From: Treponema sp.
GTDB lineage: Bacteria > Spirochaetota > Spirochaetia > Treponematales > Breznakiellaceae
Assembly: GCA_031267115.1 (NCBI GenBank)
Contig: JAIRZS010000048.1
Coordinates: forward strand, 1-15,730
Direction of reading: 5' to 3'
DNA: 15,730 bases
The position numbers were made by a program, and so were the translations under genes. Below, in pieces: positions 1 through 7,959 of the stretch. Positions within the stretch are counted from its first letter, which is position 1; each line of letters starts with the position of its first letter. A model generated the notes under the pieces. The model was not told the origin of the DNA and did no database searches. It saw only the letters and a program-made list of their open reading frames with translations.

Positions 1-169
1 ATTGTTCCCGGGTGATGTCGCTTGGATAGATTGCCCTCATACCGCTCCCGCCTTTTTTGTTGTTTTATTTCGGTATATATCCACTTATGAATTTTGTAAA
101 GATATTGAACAGGCTCTTATTCGACTTTGCGGTAAAATTCCAAAGCATGTTTTTTGTATACTCAATCCG
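1..169. other. Intergenic flank 3' of folC, no gene seen
   Basis: This stretch lies downstream of the folC stop codon on the minus strand. I see no credible coding sequence. The plus-strand open frame that crosses it is a shadow of folC. It is more AT-rich than the genes and contains one copy of a dispersed repeat at 116-145 (listed separately). No hairpin followed by a T-run that would terminate folC is visible. Confidence 0.5.
116..145 (-). repeat. Dispersed AT-rich repeat, copy 1
   Basis: Read on the minus strand, this segment contains GGAATTTTACC followed by GCAAAGTCGAATAAG. A close relative lies at 15394-15424 on the minus strand, about 27 of 31 positions identical with one gap. Looser relatives lie at 14347-14369 and 1687-1715 on the plus strand. 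All four are outside genes. The repetition is seen directly; its role is unknown. Confidence 0.55.
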
Positions 170-1597
170 CTAAGGCAGCGTCCGGTTCCTTATCTCCGCG
201 ACAAGGTAGAAAGAACCTATTCCCAAAACCGGAAGCCCCGTTTCCTTTCCCAGGGCCAGCGCCTTTTCGATAGCCGTATCAGTATCCCTGATAAAGATCA
301 GTTCAGGCTTTCCGACTCCGCCTCCAATAAAAGCCCCGGAAGCCCCAAAATCCCCGCCGTCAATAATACCCTTAAAGATATCGTAGATCTGTTCAGGATA
401 ACTAACCTTGAAATTGCCCGGCGTAGTAATAACAATCCGGGAAAACTGCGGGGCCAGCGTTTGCGCCATAGTATAGGCGTCCTTGTGGGCGGCGCAGCCG
501 AAAAGCAGTATTCCCGCTTTCCCGTACAGGCTCCCGAAAGTTTCAATACAGTACGCGGTACTTTTGGGAGTATGCGCCCCGTCAATAATTACCGGAGGGT
601 TGTCGCGGATACGCTCAAAACGGGCGGGGAGGGTAAAACCCGCCAGCGCCCTTTTTATAGTCCCCGCGTCCGTATCAGGAAACGCGGCCTTCGCCGCCAG
701 AATCGCGAGCGAGGCGTTTTTCCCCTGGATAGCCCCGGGAATAGGGATAAACAGTTCCAGCGGTTCCCCGGGCCTGCCGCCCTGTTCAAAACGCAGGGAA
801 AAGCTGGTCCCGTCCCTGTCGTACCTCAAAGAATCGATCCGCGCCGCTTCCGGCAAATAAATAAAAGGGGAATTTTTTTCTTCTACGGCCTTTTTAAAGA
901 TTTCAAAGGCCTCCGTATCCTGATCGAGCAGCACCAGAGGCCGTCCCCGCTTGATAATCCCCGCCTTTTCGCGGGCAATAGCCTCGATCGTACCGCCCAG
1001 AAATTCCGTATGCTCAAGCTCGATAGAGGTAATCACCGATACAAGGGGGTCCACCACATTGGTAGAATCGAGCCTGCCGCCGATACCCGTTTCTACCACC
1101 ATCACATCGCATTTGGCGCGTCTCGCGCAGAGAAAAAAATAAAGCGTCAGAAGTTCAAAGAAAGCCGGTTCCTCGCCGTCTTCGATACTGCCGTTAAAAA
1201 GCGCGTAACCGGGCTTCGCGGGATCTTTCAGGGAATCGACAATACCGCGCAGTTCCTCGCCCGCAGCCGCGTAAACAGACTCGTCGAGAAAGTCGTTCCC
1301 CAGCGTAATGCGCTCCCGGTATTCGGACACATGCGGCGAGGTATACCGGGCAACCCGCAGCCCCCGTTCGGCCAGAATAGCGCTGATCATGCCGGTTACC
1401 GAGCCCTTTCCCTTGGAACCCGCCACATGAATGGACGGGGACGACCGTTCCGGATGCCCGGCCATTTCGCAGAGCATTTCGGTACGGTCAAGGCGGAAGC
1501 TCTTGACGCTCTGTCCCCGGTCAATATTGATAAACCGGGAAAGCCAGTCAAATACCTGGCTGGAACCGGTAAAAGGAGCGCTGTATTCTACGTTCAT
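170..1597 (-). CDS. folC: Bifunctional folylpolyglutamate synthase / dihydrofolate synthase
   Basis: This is a cytoplasmic Mur-ligase-fold enzyme of 475 residues. The family adds glutamate, with ATP, to dihydropteroate and/or reduced folates. The visible signatures are family-typical: P-loop HVAGSKGKGS at 57-66, TSPHV at 86-90, FFELLTLYFF at 146-155, ETGIGGRLDSTNVV at 169-182, the metal-binding-region EHTEFLG at 195-201 followed by EKAGIIK at 210-216, and the C-terminal-domain DGAHTP at 339-344. The protein is somewhat longer than the usual 420-430 residues, with extra sequence before the P-loop. The ATG at 1597 has only a weak purine-rich Shine-Dalgarno (around GGACGGAAC). It is the last of three minus-strand genes, but 257 bp of repeat-like sequence separates it from the upstream gene. 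Whether it does the dihydrofolate synthase step, the polyglutamylation step or both cannot be told from the sequence. Confidence 0.95.
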   Translation of the reverse strand: MNVEYSAPFTGSSQVFDWLSRFINIDRGQSVKSFRLDRTEMLCEMAGHPERSSPSIHVAGSKGKGSVTGMISAILAERGLRVARYTSPHVSEYRERITLGNDFLDESVYAAAGEELRGIVDSLKDPAKPGYALFNGSIEDGEEPAFFELLTLYFFLCARRAKCDVMVVETGIGGRLDSTNVVDPLVSVITSIELEHTEFLGGTIEAIAREKAGIIKRGRPLVLLDQDTEAFEIFKKAVEEKNSPFIYLPEAARIDSLRYDRDGTSFSLRFEQGGRPGEPLELFIPIPGAIQGKNASLAILAAKAAFPDTDAGTIKRALAGFTLPARFERIRDNPPVIIDGAHTPKSTAYCIETFGSLYGKAGILLFGCAAHKDAYTMAQTLAPQFSRIVITTPGNFKVSYPEQIYDIFKGIIDGGDFGASGAFIGGGVGKPELIFIRDTDTAIEKALALGKETGLPVLGIGSFYLVAEIRNRTLP

Positions 1598-1854
1598 GCA
1601 ATGTTCCGTCCAGCCAGTTTCCCATAAAAACCCCCATTTTGCAACACCTTATACGGGGTATGATTCATTGTGCCGTAAAAGAAGACTTACCGCTAAGTCA
1701 AACAAGTCGAAAAAGTAAAAGAAAGTTTGAGTGCTTTGAATGAAAACTTCTTAGACTGCCAACCTTCGGTTCGGTTCGACATTGTGGTTAAAAATTCTGT
1801 GGGTCAAGATATAGAGCAGTCTCCGGAGTATGGACCCGCCTTCCAACCAATCCG
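1598..1854. other. Intergenic region with repeat-like sequence and a 29-codon minus-strand ORF
   Basis: There is no convincing gene here. The region is AT-rich compared with its neighbours. On the minus strand, an ATG at 1782 opens a 29-codon frame ending at 1693. Its translation contains EGWQSKKFSFKALKLSF, with no Shine-Dalgarno ahead of it. I have an unverified impression of having seen similar tails on other treponemal ORFs, which would make this a dispersed repeat rather than a gene. Positions 1684-1699 form a perfect hairpin (GACTTA, loop CCGC, TAAGTC). A relative of the TTACCGCTAAGTC repeat spans 1687-1715. The folC promoter should lie here, but no strong -35/-10 pair is evident. Confidence 0.4.
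1687..1715 (+). repeat. Dispersed AT-rich repeat, divergent copy 4
   Basis: TTACCGCTAAGTC followed, after a 7-nt insertion, by TCGAAAAAG. It matches the core of the repeats at 116-145, 14347-14369 and 15394-15424. It overlaps the 1684-1699 hairpin. This is the weakest of the four copies. Confidence 0.4.
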
Positions 1855-2466
1855 CTAATACGTATTTTCGTCCATAGCCTGGAACTTCTCGCGCACAGAT
1901 TGGAGCAGGGCAAGCTCGCGGCCTATAATCCTGTCGTAGTCAAGGCTGCCGTCTTCTATTTTCCCGGCCTCGTCTTCCCAGAACTGGGCGTTTTTCAGAT
2001 TGATCCAGCGGAAACGCCGGTCAAGGGATTTCCCCGCCCAGTCCCGGGCGTCCCGCCAGTAATAGAGCGCGGTGCGGAAACACTTTTCCGCAGTTTCAAG
2101 GCTTTCCAGATTCTGCTCTTTCCAGGGGGCGTTGTAGAAATAAGCGTTCCGTTTGTTCCACTTGTTGCCCAGATACAGGTACTGCTCGATAAGCTTAAGG
2201 TTAATATGCATCATAAAAAGGTAGCGGTACTTTTCCCATTCGGTTTCATTTTCGATCAGGGCAAGGGCGTAGAGAGGGTTGGCAAAATCAGCCTTAACCG
2301 CCCTTTCCAGCCAGTAAATATTTTCCATGCTGTCGTCGGGATACTGAATATAGTGCAGATGGTAAAGCCGGTAAAACTGCTCCTTGTAGGTAACAAGGTA
2401 CGCGTTAAGCGGCAGCAGGGAGCCGAAAAAAACCGCGCCTATAAAAAGAGCCTTGATCGCCTTCAT
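1855..2466 (-). CDS. Hypothetical secreted or periplasmic protein
   Basis: I do not recognise this 203-residue protein. The N-terminus has a classical signal peptide: basic MKAIK, a hydrophobic stretch at about 6-20, and a likely signal peptidase I site after NA at 21-22. There is no lipobox cysteine, so it is not an obvious lipoprotein. The mature part is rich in Trp, Tyr, Leu and Glu and looks mainly helical (for example ENIYWLERAVKAD and LETAEKCFRTALYYWRDA). It resembles irregular TPR-like helices, but no consensus repeat can be proven. A strong Shine-Dalgarno, GGAGGG, sits 2-4 nt before the ATG and supports the start. It lies between tmk and folC on the same strand, with gaps of 222 and 257 bp. 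The context gives no firm function. A periplasmic or envelope role is inferred from the signal peptide only. Confidence 0.8.
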   Translation of the reverse strand: MKAIKALFIGAVFFGSLLPLNAYLVTYKEQFYRLYHLHYIQYPDDSMENIYWLERAVKADFANPLYALALIENETEWEKYRYLFMMHINLKLIEQYLYLGNKWNKRNAYFYNAPWKEQNLESLETAEKCFRTALYYWRDARDWAGKSLDRRFRWINLKNAQFWEDEAGKIEDGSLDYDRIIGRELALLQSVREKFQAMDENTY

Positions 2467-2688
2467 GTCCCTCCGGTCTATTCCTGTAACTTAAGGGGGG
2501 GCCTGTTACCGGGAGGCGGGCGCCGCGCGGCAAGGCCGCCGTCCGGCCCCCCTGCGCTCCAGCCTTGCCGCCGCATTAGGTACCCCTACGGGGCCAAAAG
2601 ACTTGACGCCGTAGGCGGCAAGTCTTACGCTACCCCCCCGCCAGGCGCCTCCGGCGCCAGCCACGCCGAACAGCCGGAAAATCCCCTA
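2467..2688. repeat. GC-rich intergenic hairpin cluster between tmk and the hypothetical gene
   Basis: This non-coding spacer is dense in short palindromes. There is a perfect 10-bp inverted repeat (GCGGCAAGGC at 2527-2536, GCCTTGCCGC at 2562-2571). CCCC-TAC-GGGG lies at 2583-2593. AAGACTTG-A-CGCC, loop GTA, GGCG-G-CAAGTCTT lies at 2598-2626. GGCGCC-TCC-GGCGCC lies at 2644-2658. None is followed by a T-run, so I do not call them intrinsic terminators. The style (GC-rich arms, often 3-nt loops) recurs at 14178-14295, which suggests a genome-wide family of REP-like intergenic sequences. Confidence 0.6.
2598..2626. repeat. Near-perfect inverted repeat (hairpin)
   Basis: Arms AAGACTTG / CAAGTCTT (8 bp), then one A-G mismatch, then CGCC / GGCG around a GTA loop. 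This is 12 base pairs in a 29-nt palindrome. It would fold in RNA from either strand. It lies between tmk and the downstream gene and could affect the tmk transcript 3' end, but no U-tract follows. Confidence 0.6.
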
Positions 2689-3339
2689 TTAAAAATATCC
2701 CCGGTTCATTATCGGCATCTTTTGTACCGCCCTCCATACCAGTTCCGCCGTCTCCCCAATCCCCGCCGAGGCGTCGACGCACTCCACCCGCACCCCGGCC
2801 TCCGCATATTCAGGGAGCAGGGCTTTGTAGCGTTCCCGCACCTTAACCTGGAAGTCCAAATGTTCGTAAATTTCCCGCCCGTTCCGGGCGTTAAGCCTCT
2901 CCTGGGCAATTTGCGGATCAAGATCGAAAAAGAGGAGGAGTTCCGGGAGGGGGAAATCCGCGTTGAGCCTGCGGGGCAGTTCTTCCCCGCAGGTTATCCC
3001 CTGGTACACCAGGGAAGACGGCAGGTACCGGTCCGAAACCACAAGCTCGCCCCGCGCGCAGCGGCCGGCAATCCCGTCCTTTCCGTAAAGATGCTCGTAC
3101 CGGTCGGCCGCGAAAAGCCCGGCGACAGCCGCCGGTTCCAGGGAAATTTCCCCGCCCAGGACAGAGCGGATAAGGCGCCCGACCGGGCCGCCGGTCGGTT
3201 CACAGGTTTCAAAAAAAGGGGGCAGCGGGGAATCCGGCGGGGAATGCCCCGCGAAACGTTCCGCCAGAAGCCGAAGCTGGGTCGTAGTCCCGCTCCCGTC
3301 GAGGCCTTCAAAAACGGCAAAATTGTGTATAATAAACAT
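2689..3339 (-). CDS. tmk: Thymidylate kinase (dTMP kinase)
   Basis: This 216-residue cytoplasmic nucleotide kinase belongs to the family that phosphorylates dTMP to dTDP with ATP. Matching motifs are FEGLDGSGTTTQ (10-21), EPTGGPVGRLIRSVL (47-61, the usual EPGGTplGE..R..L site), LFAADRYEHL (75-84), DRYLPSSLVYQG (103-114) and a LID-like ARNGREIYE (151-159). The notable oddity is the P-loop: the family pattern G-x-D-G-x-G-K-T/S-T has Thr at residue 18 where the catalytic Lys is expected. Everything else looks intact, and the frame is open over the usual length, so this is unlikely to be a decaying gene. The ATG has no Shine-Dalgarno (ACAACCTTCCC precedes it). A candidate promoter ends about 10 nt upstream, so the mRNA may be nearly leaderless. 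It is divergent from tamB. Confidence 0.92.
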   Translation of the reverse strand: MFIIHNFAVFEGLDGSGTTTQLRLLAERFAGHSPPDSPLPPFFETCEPTGGPVGRLIRSVLGGEISLEPAAVAGLFAADRYEHLYGKDGIAGRCARGELVVSDRYLPSSLVYQGITCGEELPRRLNADFPLPELLLFFDLDPQIAQERLNARNGREIYEHLDFQVKVRERYKALLPEYAEAGVRVECVDASAGIGETAELVWRAVQKMPIMNRGYF

Positions 3340-3348
3340 GGGAAGGTT

Positions 3349-3378
3349 GTTATAACATTGGAAGGGCCTATGTTACAA
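3349..3378 (-). promoter_or_regulatory. Candidate sigma-70-type promoter for tmk
   Basis: On the minus strand, TTGTAA (3378-3373) and TATAAC (3354-3349) are separated by 18 nt. They match 4/6 and 5/6 of the consensus. The expected start site is only a few nucleotides before the tmk ATG at 3339, which fits the missing Shine-Dalgarno. Its -35 overlaps the tamB -10 candidate on the other strand. Confidence 0.4.
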
Positions 3379-3379
3379 T
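3371..3379 (+). promoter_or_regulatory. Candidate extended -10 promoter for tamB
   Basis: TGTTACAAT reads as TGn plus TACAAT, an extended -10 with 5/6 match to TATAAT. No good -35 lies at 16-18 nt upstream. The same nine bases occur at 8060-8068 ahead of bamA. The predicted start site, near 3386, would precede either proposed tamB start. Confidence 0.4.
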
Positions 3380-3489
3380 CCGGCTAGGGTCGTCCGGCAT
3401 CTATGCCGATACTGATAACGGGGCATACTGCGTTCCCGGCAGTCCGTCCGGGCTTTAGGGCTGCTTTGGGACACTTGTTTCGCGAAAAA

Positions 3490-6400
3490 ATGCAGGCAAA
3501 AAAGAACTATTTTTACTATACAGCGACGCATTTCCTCTTTTTTCTCCTCCTGGCGGCTCTCACCTTTTTTGTCCTGCGGCCCCTGCAGCAGACGCTCAGG
3601 GAACGCATGGTCTCCCTGCGGGATTATATCATCACCCGGACAGAGGATTTTTTCGGCTTTAAAATTGAATACGCCTCTACCGGGCCCTCTCTCTTCGGGT
3701 TTTTGGATATAAAGGATATCCGTATTTGGGAAAATTCCGGCGATGCGCTCCCCTCCCGCTACCCCCTCGTCTCTATTTCCCGGTTCAGGGTTTCTTACTC
3801 CCTCTTTGCCATACTGAAAGGGGATATTCCGGCTTCCGTCAGGGGCATTTACCTGGACAGGCCCCTGATCAGCCTGGACGCCCGGAACCTGGAAAAATAC
3901 CGGGACATAGCCGCAAAGTTACCGGGCGGGGGGGGGAACGAAGGCGCGGCGGATAAAGCCGGGGACTGGGCCGCCCTGCTGCCCGGGGACATCATGGTAA
4001 GGGTACGCCGGGGGGAATGCGCCATACGCCTGGGGGAAAGCAGCGCCTCTTTAAGGGGGCTTAACTTCGACACCCGTATCGCGGATGGCAAAATCGAGCT
4101 AAGGGGCAAGTGGATTGCCGGCATGTCCCTCAGTTATCTTTTTGACAAGAACTTCGCGGTTGCTATGGCCGGCCGTGTTTCCGGGGAATACGATCTGGCC
4201 GGCCGCAAGGGCAGTATTGCCCTGAACATACCGTCCGCGGCCGGGGAATATTTCAACATACGGTCCGTGAATTTCAACATACTTCTGGACAGCGAGAGTC
4301 TTGGCATCAGGAAGATCCCCGATCGCAGCCCTTTCAGCCTTTCGCTGGACTATGCCTTCGCGTCCGGCCGCGTTTCCGGCGAATTCCGGGCGGATAATTT
4401 TTCGCCCCGGGAAATCATGGTCCTTTCCGGGTCCCGGCGGGATTACAACAGGTACCTGGCCCTGACTACCACGGGCAGCGCGTCTTTCGAGGCGGACGGG
4501 GAGGGGAGGATCGGCTACCGCGTCGATCTTTCGGGCAATCTGGGGCAAAATTTCTCCCTGGGCCTTTCGGACTACGTGATAAGGGGCAGCGGGGACGAAA
4601 AACAGGCCCGCTTTGACGAGATCTTGCTGGAATTTGCCCATGGAAGCCTCGGCTATTCAGGGGACCTGCAATACAGCCCGCTGGAGCCGAACGGGGTAAT
4701 TACCGTCAGCGATTTCAGTATTTCCGGGGACAGCCCGCTTAACGGGGAACTGACGGTTTCCGGCTCCGGAGACCATGTCGACATTTTCAGCGACAGTTTT
4801 TCCCTGGGCGGGGTATTCCTTTCGGCCCTGGATTTGGAATTTATCCGGGGGGAAGAAGGGCTTAGTTTCGGGTTTTCCGCCCTCCGGTTCAGGAATGTTG
4901 AATCCTGGGAGGATATCAGCCTGAGCGAAATTTCCCTGGAAGGGACGCTGAATTACAACCCCCTGGAACTCCAGACAAGCCTCGGGTTCGATTCTTTTTC
5001 CGTGATGGATATTCTGGAAATAGCGCGGCCCTTTGGAAAAATCCCGGGGTTTTCGGCGCCTGTCGCCGCGGCAATCGGCGGCACATCTATCAGTACGGAG
5101 ATATTCATTACCACGGATTTTTCCCAGATCTCGTACAATATCCCCCAGCTTGTCATCGCCTACCAGGGCAGGACGGAACTGCTGGCCCTGATCTCCCTTT
5201 CCGGTACGGACAGGCGCTTCGAAATCAGCGAGGGGAGCATCGTATGGCCCGGAGGCGGATCCAATATCACCGGTTCCGCCGATTTCTCAAATATAGACGA
5301 CGTTTCTTTTTCTGTCAGCGCGTCCTGGCAGGAGCAGACCTATTACCTTGAAGGGCTTTTCCTGGATCAGAACTCGCTCAGCGTTACCGGCTCTTACGGC
5401 CTTTCCGCATACGCGGTTATCAATCCTTTTGGCGGCTTTTCGGCCTATTTCGAGGTTGATTCCATCCCTATCCCCATAAACGATCAGTTTGCCCGGTTTT
5501 CGACATTTATCTCGGTAAGGTACGACAACCCCGATTCCTGGTATGCGGATCTGGACCGTTTCGAGATTATCGATCTGGCCACGCCGGTCTCCCTTTCCTC
5601 GACTATCCGCGTTTCCGGCATTGCCGATCAGGATGGCGCCCAGCTCCAGGACCTTTACTTTGACGACGGCCGGGGCGCGCTCTGGGGCGAGGCGGATTTT
5701 TCCTGGAACCACGGGCCGGGGGCTGGCCCCCCGCAGTACCAGGGCAATATCCGCATGGAGACCCAGCGGGGCGAGGAATACTACGATGTATCGGGGACAT
5801 ACGCGGACGGGAACCTCGGCCTGACCTTGAAAGGGGAGCGTATGCAGCTGGACCGGCTGTCCAGGAACGCCATGGGCGCCACCCTGACCGGAGAAGGCCG
5901 CTTTGACCTGGATTCCTCGGGGGACTGGTCCATAACTGCCGCTATTGACGCCCTGGCCGCGCGGAACGGGGATACGGAGATGCTCCTTTCCGCAGGCGCT
6001 TCCATGAACCCCGACGAACTTAATATCCGGAATTTGCACGCGAGCTACGGCACTGTCGAGGCCGAACTGCCGGCCCTGACGGTAAACCGGGCCGATACTG
6101 TCGCGCAAACCGACGCCCGGATCTGGGGGACCGCAGCGGGCAGGAGCATGGAGCTGAGCTTTAACGCCAGGCTGGAATTCCTGCCCGCCGATTCCTGGTT
6201 TAAAATAGGCGAGGCGCTGGATTCTTTTACGGGCGTTATCAGTGTCGGCTATATCCGTTTTGACGCCCTGGAAAACCAGGACCCTTTTGAACTGGATTTT
6301 TCCCGGAACGAAACGGGATTTGCCCTTGGCGGGGGGCCCCGGAACATGATCCGGGCCGTCCTGTCGGAGGACGGCTCCTTCTTTGCCAGCCTTTCCCATC

Positions 6401-7917
6401 CTTCCCCGATACGCGGTACGGTAACCGGCGTTCTGAGTTCGAGGACTATCGACGCCCAGGCCCAGGATCTGTATGTGGACATGGTCTCCCTCTGGCGCGT
6501 CATTCCCAGCAACCAGATTATCAACTGTACCGGGGGATTCGTAAACGCCTCCATCCGCATCCGCGGCCCCCTGGGGGACCCGGAATTTTTCGGGTTTGCC
6601 CAGGGGAACAGTATCCGGCTTTCGGTCCCCCTCTTCCTCAACGCGGAGATAGGCCCGGTCCCTATACTGGTCACCCTGGACGGCAACGAGATGCGTTTCG
6701 GCCCGGTAAACGCCCCCTGCGGCAAAGGGTACGGGGAGGTAAGCGGCTGGTTCCGTTTTGACCGCTGGATACCCGATACCCTGAACATCAGCATAAAGGC
6801 GGCGGCCAATACCCCTGTTCCTTTTTCCCTTGACGTTCTGGGGGTGCTGGCCGCCGGAAACGCTTCGGGGACGCTGGATATCGATCTTGCGAACCAGTCC
6901 CTGCGGGTAACGGGCAACCTGACCGGCGAAGATACTGAAATTACCATTAATACCCAGGAATTAGCCGCGGCAGGTTTCTCCCCGGAGGACGGCGGGCATT
7001 CTTTCCCGGTTGCCACTGATTTTACCATAAGGACCGGGCGGAAGGTGGAATTCCTCTGGCCCAATCCCAATACCCCTATTCTCAGGGCGAACGCCGCGGC
7101 GGGTACCGTTATCCATATAGCAAACGATTCGGTAAGCGGCCGTTATTCCATGAACGGGGACGTAAGCCTGCGGAGCGGGGAAATTTTCTACCTGCAGCGG
7201 AGTTTTTATATCCGCAACGGCGTTCTTTCCTTTAACGAGAACGAACTCCAGTTCGATCCCCGGCTTACGGTCAGGGCGGAAATCCGGGACCGTACCGATG
7301 ACGGCCCGGTTACTATTTCCATGATTGTGGATAACGAGCCGCTCCTGTCTTTTGAGGCCCGTTTTGAATCAAGCCCGCCGCTTTCACAGGTCGATATTTT
7401 GTCGCTTTTGGGCCAGAATACCGGCGAGGAATCCCAGGAGGAGGGGGAAGCGATGAATCTTATGCTTTCCTCGGCTACCGATATTGTGTCCCAGTTTTTG
7501 GGCCTCCGCCGGGTTGAGCGGGCGGTCCGGGACTTTCTGGGCCTGGATATGTTCTCGTTCCGGACCCAGATCATCCCCAACGCGGTCTCCAGGCTGAGAA
7601 ACTCTGCCGATACGAGCAATACATTCGGTAACTTTTTGGATAATACAACTGTTTTTATAGGTAAATACGTGGGTTCCGATATGTTTTTCCAGGGTATGCT
7701 TACCCTGCGGTACAATGATCTTGCCGATCCCGGCAGGAACCTGAACAGGGTGAATGATAACATCCTTGCGGTGGGGCAGTTTATATTTGAGCCGGATATC
7801 AGCGTCGAGCTTCACAGCCCCCTCTTTGATATACGGTGGAATATTACGCCGCTCCATTTGGAAAATTTATTCATAAGCGACACGTCTTTCAGCCTGACAT
7901 GGCGCTTCGTTTTCTGA
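3490..7917 (+). CDS. tamB: TamB-family (DUF490/AsmA-like) translocation and assembly module protein
   Basis: This is a very large protein, 1475 residues from this start. TamB proteins are anchored in the inner membrane and span the periplasm as a long beta-rich groove. They are implicated in outer-membrane protein assembly and in moving phospholipid to the outer membrane. Visible here are one N-terminal membrane anchor (about residues 11-29, HFLFFLLLAALTFFVL), then more than 1100 residues of repetitive beta-strand sequence. The characteristic C-terminal TamB domain follows in about the last 350 residues, including SGEIFYLQRSFYIRNGVLSF, FDPRLTVRAEIRD, SSPPLSQVDILSLLGQ and a final aromatic SLTWRFVF. 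An upstream in-frame ATG at 3403 would add 29 residues without obvious family support. I prefer the ATG at 3490 because it places the anchor at the N-terminus, but neither start has a good Shine-Dalgarno. No TamA-like gene is present; BamA follows and is the probable partner. Confidence 0.9.
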   Translation: MQAKKNYFYYTATHFLFFLLLAALTFFVLRPLQQTLRERMVSLRDYIITRTEDFFGFKIEYASTGPSLFGFLDIKDIRIWENSGDALPSRYPLVSISRFRVSYSLFAILKGDIPASVRGIYLDRPLISLDARNLEKYRDIAAKLPGGGGNEGAADKAGDWAALLPGDIMVRVRRGECAIRLGESSASLRGLNFDTRIADGKIELRGKWIAGMSLSYLFDKNFAVAMAGRVSGEYDLAGRKGSIALNIPSAAGEYFNIRSVNFNILLDSESLGIRKIPDRSPFSLSLDYAFASGRVSGEFRADNFSPREIMVLSGSRRDYNRYLALTTTGSASFEADGEGRIGYRVDLSGNLGQNFSLGLSDYVIRGSGDEKQARFDEILLEFAHGSLGYSGDLQYSPLEPNGVITVSDFSISGDSPLNGELTVSGSGDHVDIFSDSFSLGGVFLSALDLEFIRGEEGLSFGFSALRFRNVESWEDISLSEISLEGTLNYNPLELQTSLGFDSFSVMDILEIARPFGKIPGFSAPVAAAIGGTSISTEIFITTDFSQISYNIPQLVIAYQGRTELLALISLSGTDRRFEISEGSIVWPGGGSNITGSADFSNIDDVSFSVSASWQEQTYYLEGLFLDQNSLSVTGSYGLSAYAVINPFGGFSAYFEVDSIPIPINDQFARFSTFISVRYDNPDSWYADLDRFEIIDLATPVSLSSTIRVSGIADQDGAQLQDLYFDDGRGALWGEADFSWNHGPGAGPPQYQGNIRMETQRGEEYYDVSGTYADGNLGLTLKGERMQLDRLSRNAMGATLTGEGRFDLDSSGDWSITAAIDALAARNGDTEMLLSAGASMNPDELNIRNLHASYGTVEAELPALTVNRADTVAQTDARIWGTAAGRSMELSFNARLEFLPADSWFKIGEALDSFTGVISVGYIRFDALENQDPFELDFSRNETGFALGGGPRNMIRAVLSEDGSFFASLSHPSPIRGTVTGVLSSRTIDAQAQDLYVDMVSLWRVIPSNQIINCTGGFVNASIRIRGPLGDPEFFGFAQGNSIRLSVPLFLNAEIGPVPILVTLDGNEMRFGPVNAPCGKGYGEVSGWFRFDRWIPDTLNISIKAAANTPVPFSLDVLGVLAAGNASGTLDIDLANQSLRVTGNLTGEDTEITINTQELAAAGFSPEDGGHSFPVATDFTIRTGRKVEFLWPNPNTPILRANAAAGTVIHIANDSVSGRYSMNGDVSLRSGEIFYLQRSFYIRNGVLSFNENELQFDPRLTVRAEIRDRTDDGPVTISMIVDNEPLLSFEARFESSPPLSQVDILSLLGQNTGEESQEEGEAMNLMLSSATDIVSQFLGLRRVERAVRDFLGLDMFSFRTQIIPNAVSRLRNSADTSNTFGNFLDNTTVFIGKYVGSDMFFQGMLTLRYNDLADPGRNLNRVNDNILAVGQFIFEPDISVELHSPLFDIRWNITPLHLENLFISDTSFSLTWRFVF

Positions 7918-7923
7918 TATAAT
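7894..7923 (+). promoter_or_regulatory. Strong candidate promoter for bamA-skp inside the end of tamB
   Basis: CTGACA (7894-7899, 5/6 of TTGACA), an 18-nt spacer, and a perfect TATAAT (7918-7923). The -10 is preceded by TGA, giving an extended -10; that TGA is also the tamB stop codon. The expected start near 7930 would give bamA a leader of about 180 nt that includes the GC-rich repeat at 7994-8049. This is the best sigma-70-like promoter in the window. Confidence 0.55.
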
Positions 7924-7959
7924 AAAGAGATACGGAGTTTTGCGCCTTCAATTCGGGGG

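Noticed and set aside
2..1627. 541-codon plus-strand open frame opposite folC
   Set aside because: It is antisense to a clear folC with all Mur-ligase motifs. Its product is Arg/Pro-rich with no recognisable domain, typical of a shadow frame in GC-rich DNA.
1760..1860. Possible tRNA fragment (GGTTCG-like and CCGGAG-like pieces)
   Set aside because: No cloverleaf can be formed: no acceptor stem, no D-arm and no anticodon stem in register.
1900..3387. 495-codon plus-strand open frame opposite the hypothetical gene and tmk
   Set aside because: It spans two real minus-strand genes and their repeat-filled spacer. Its composition is shadow-like and it has no domain.
5287..6399. 370-codon minus-strand open frame inside tamB
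   Set aside because: It is antisense to a continuous TamB reading frame, with low-information composition.
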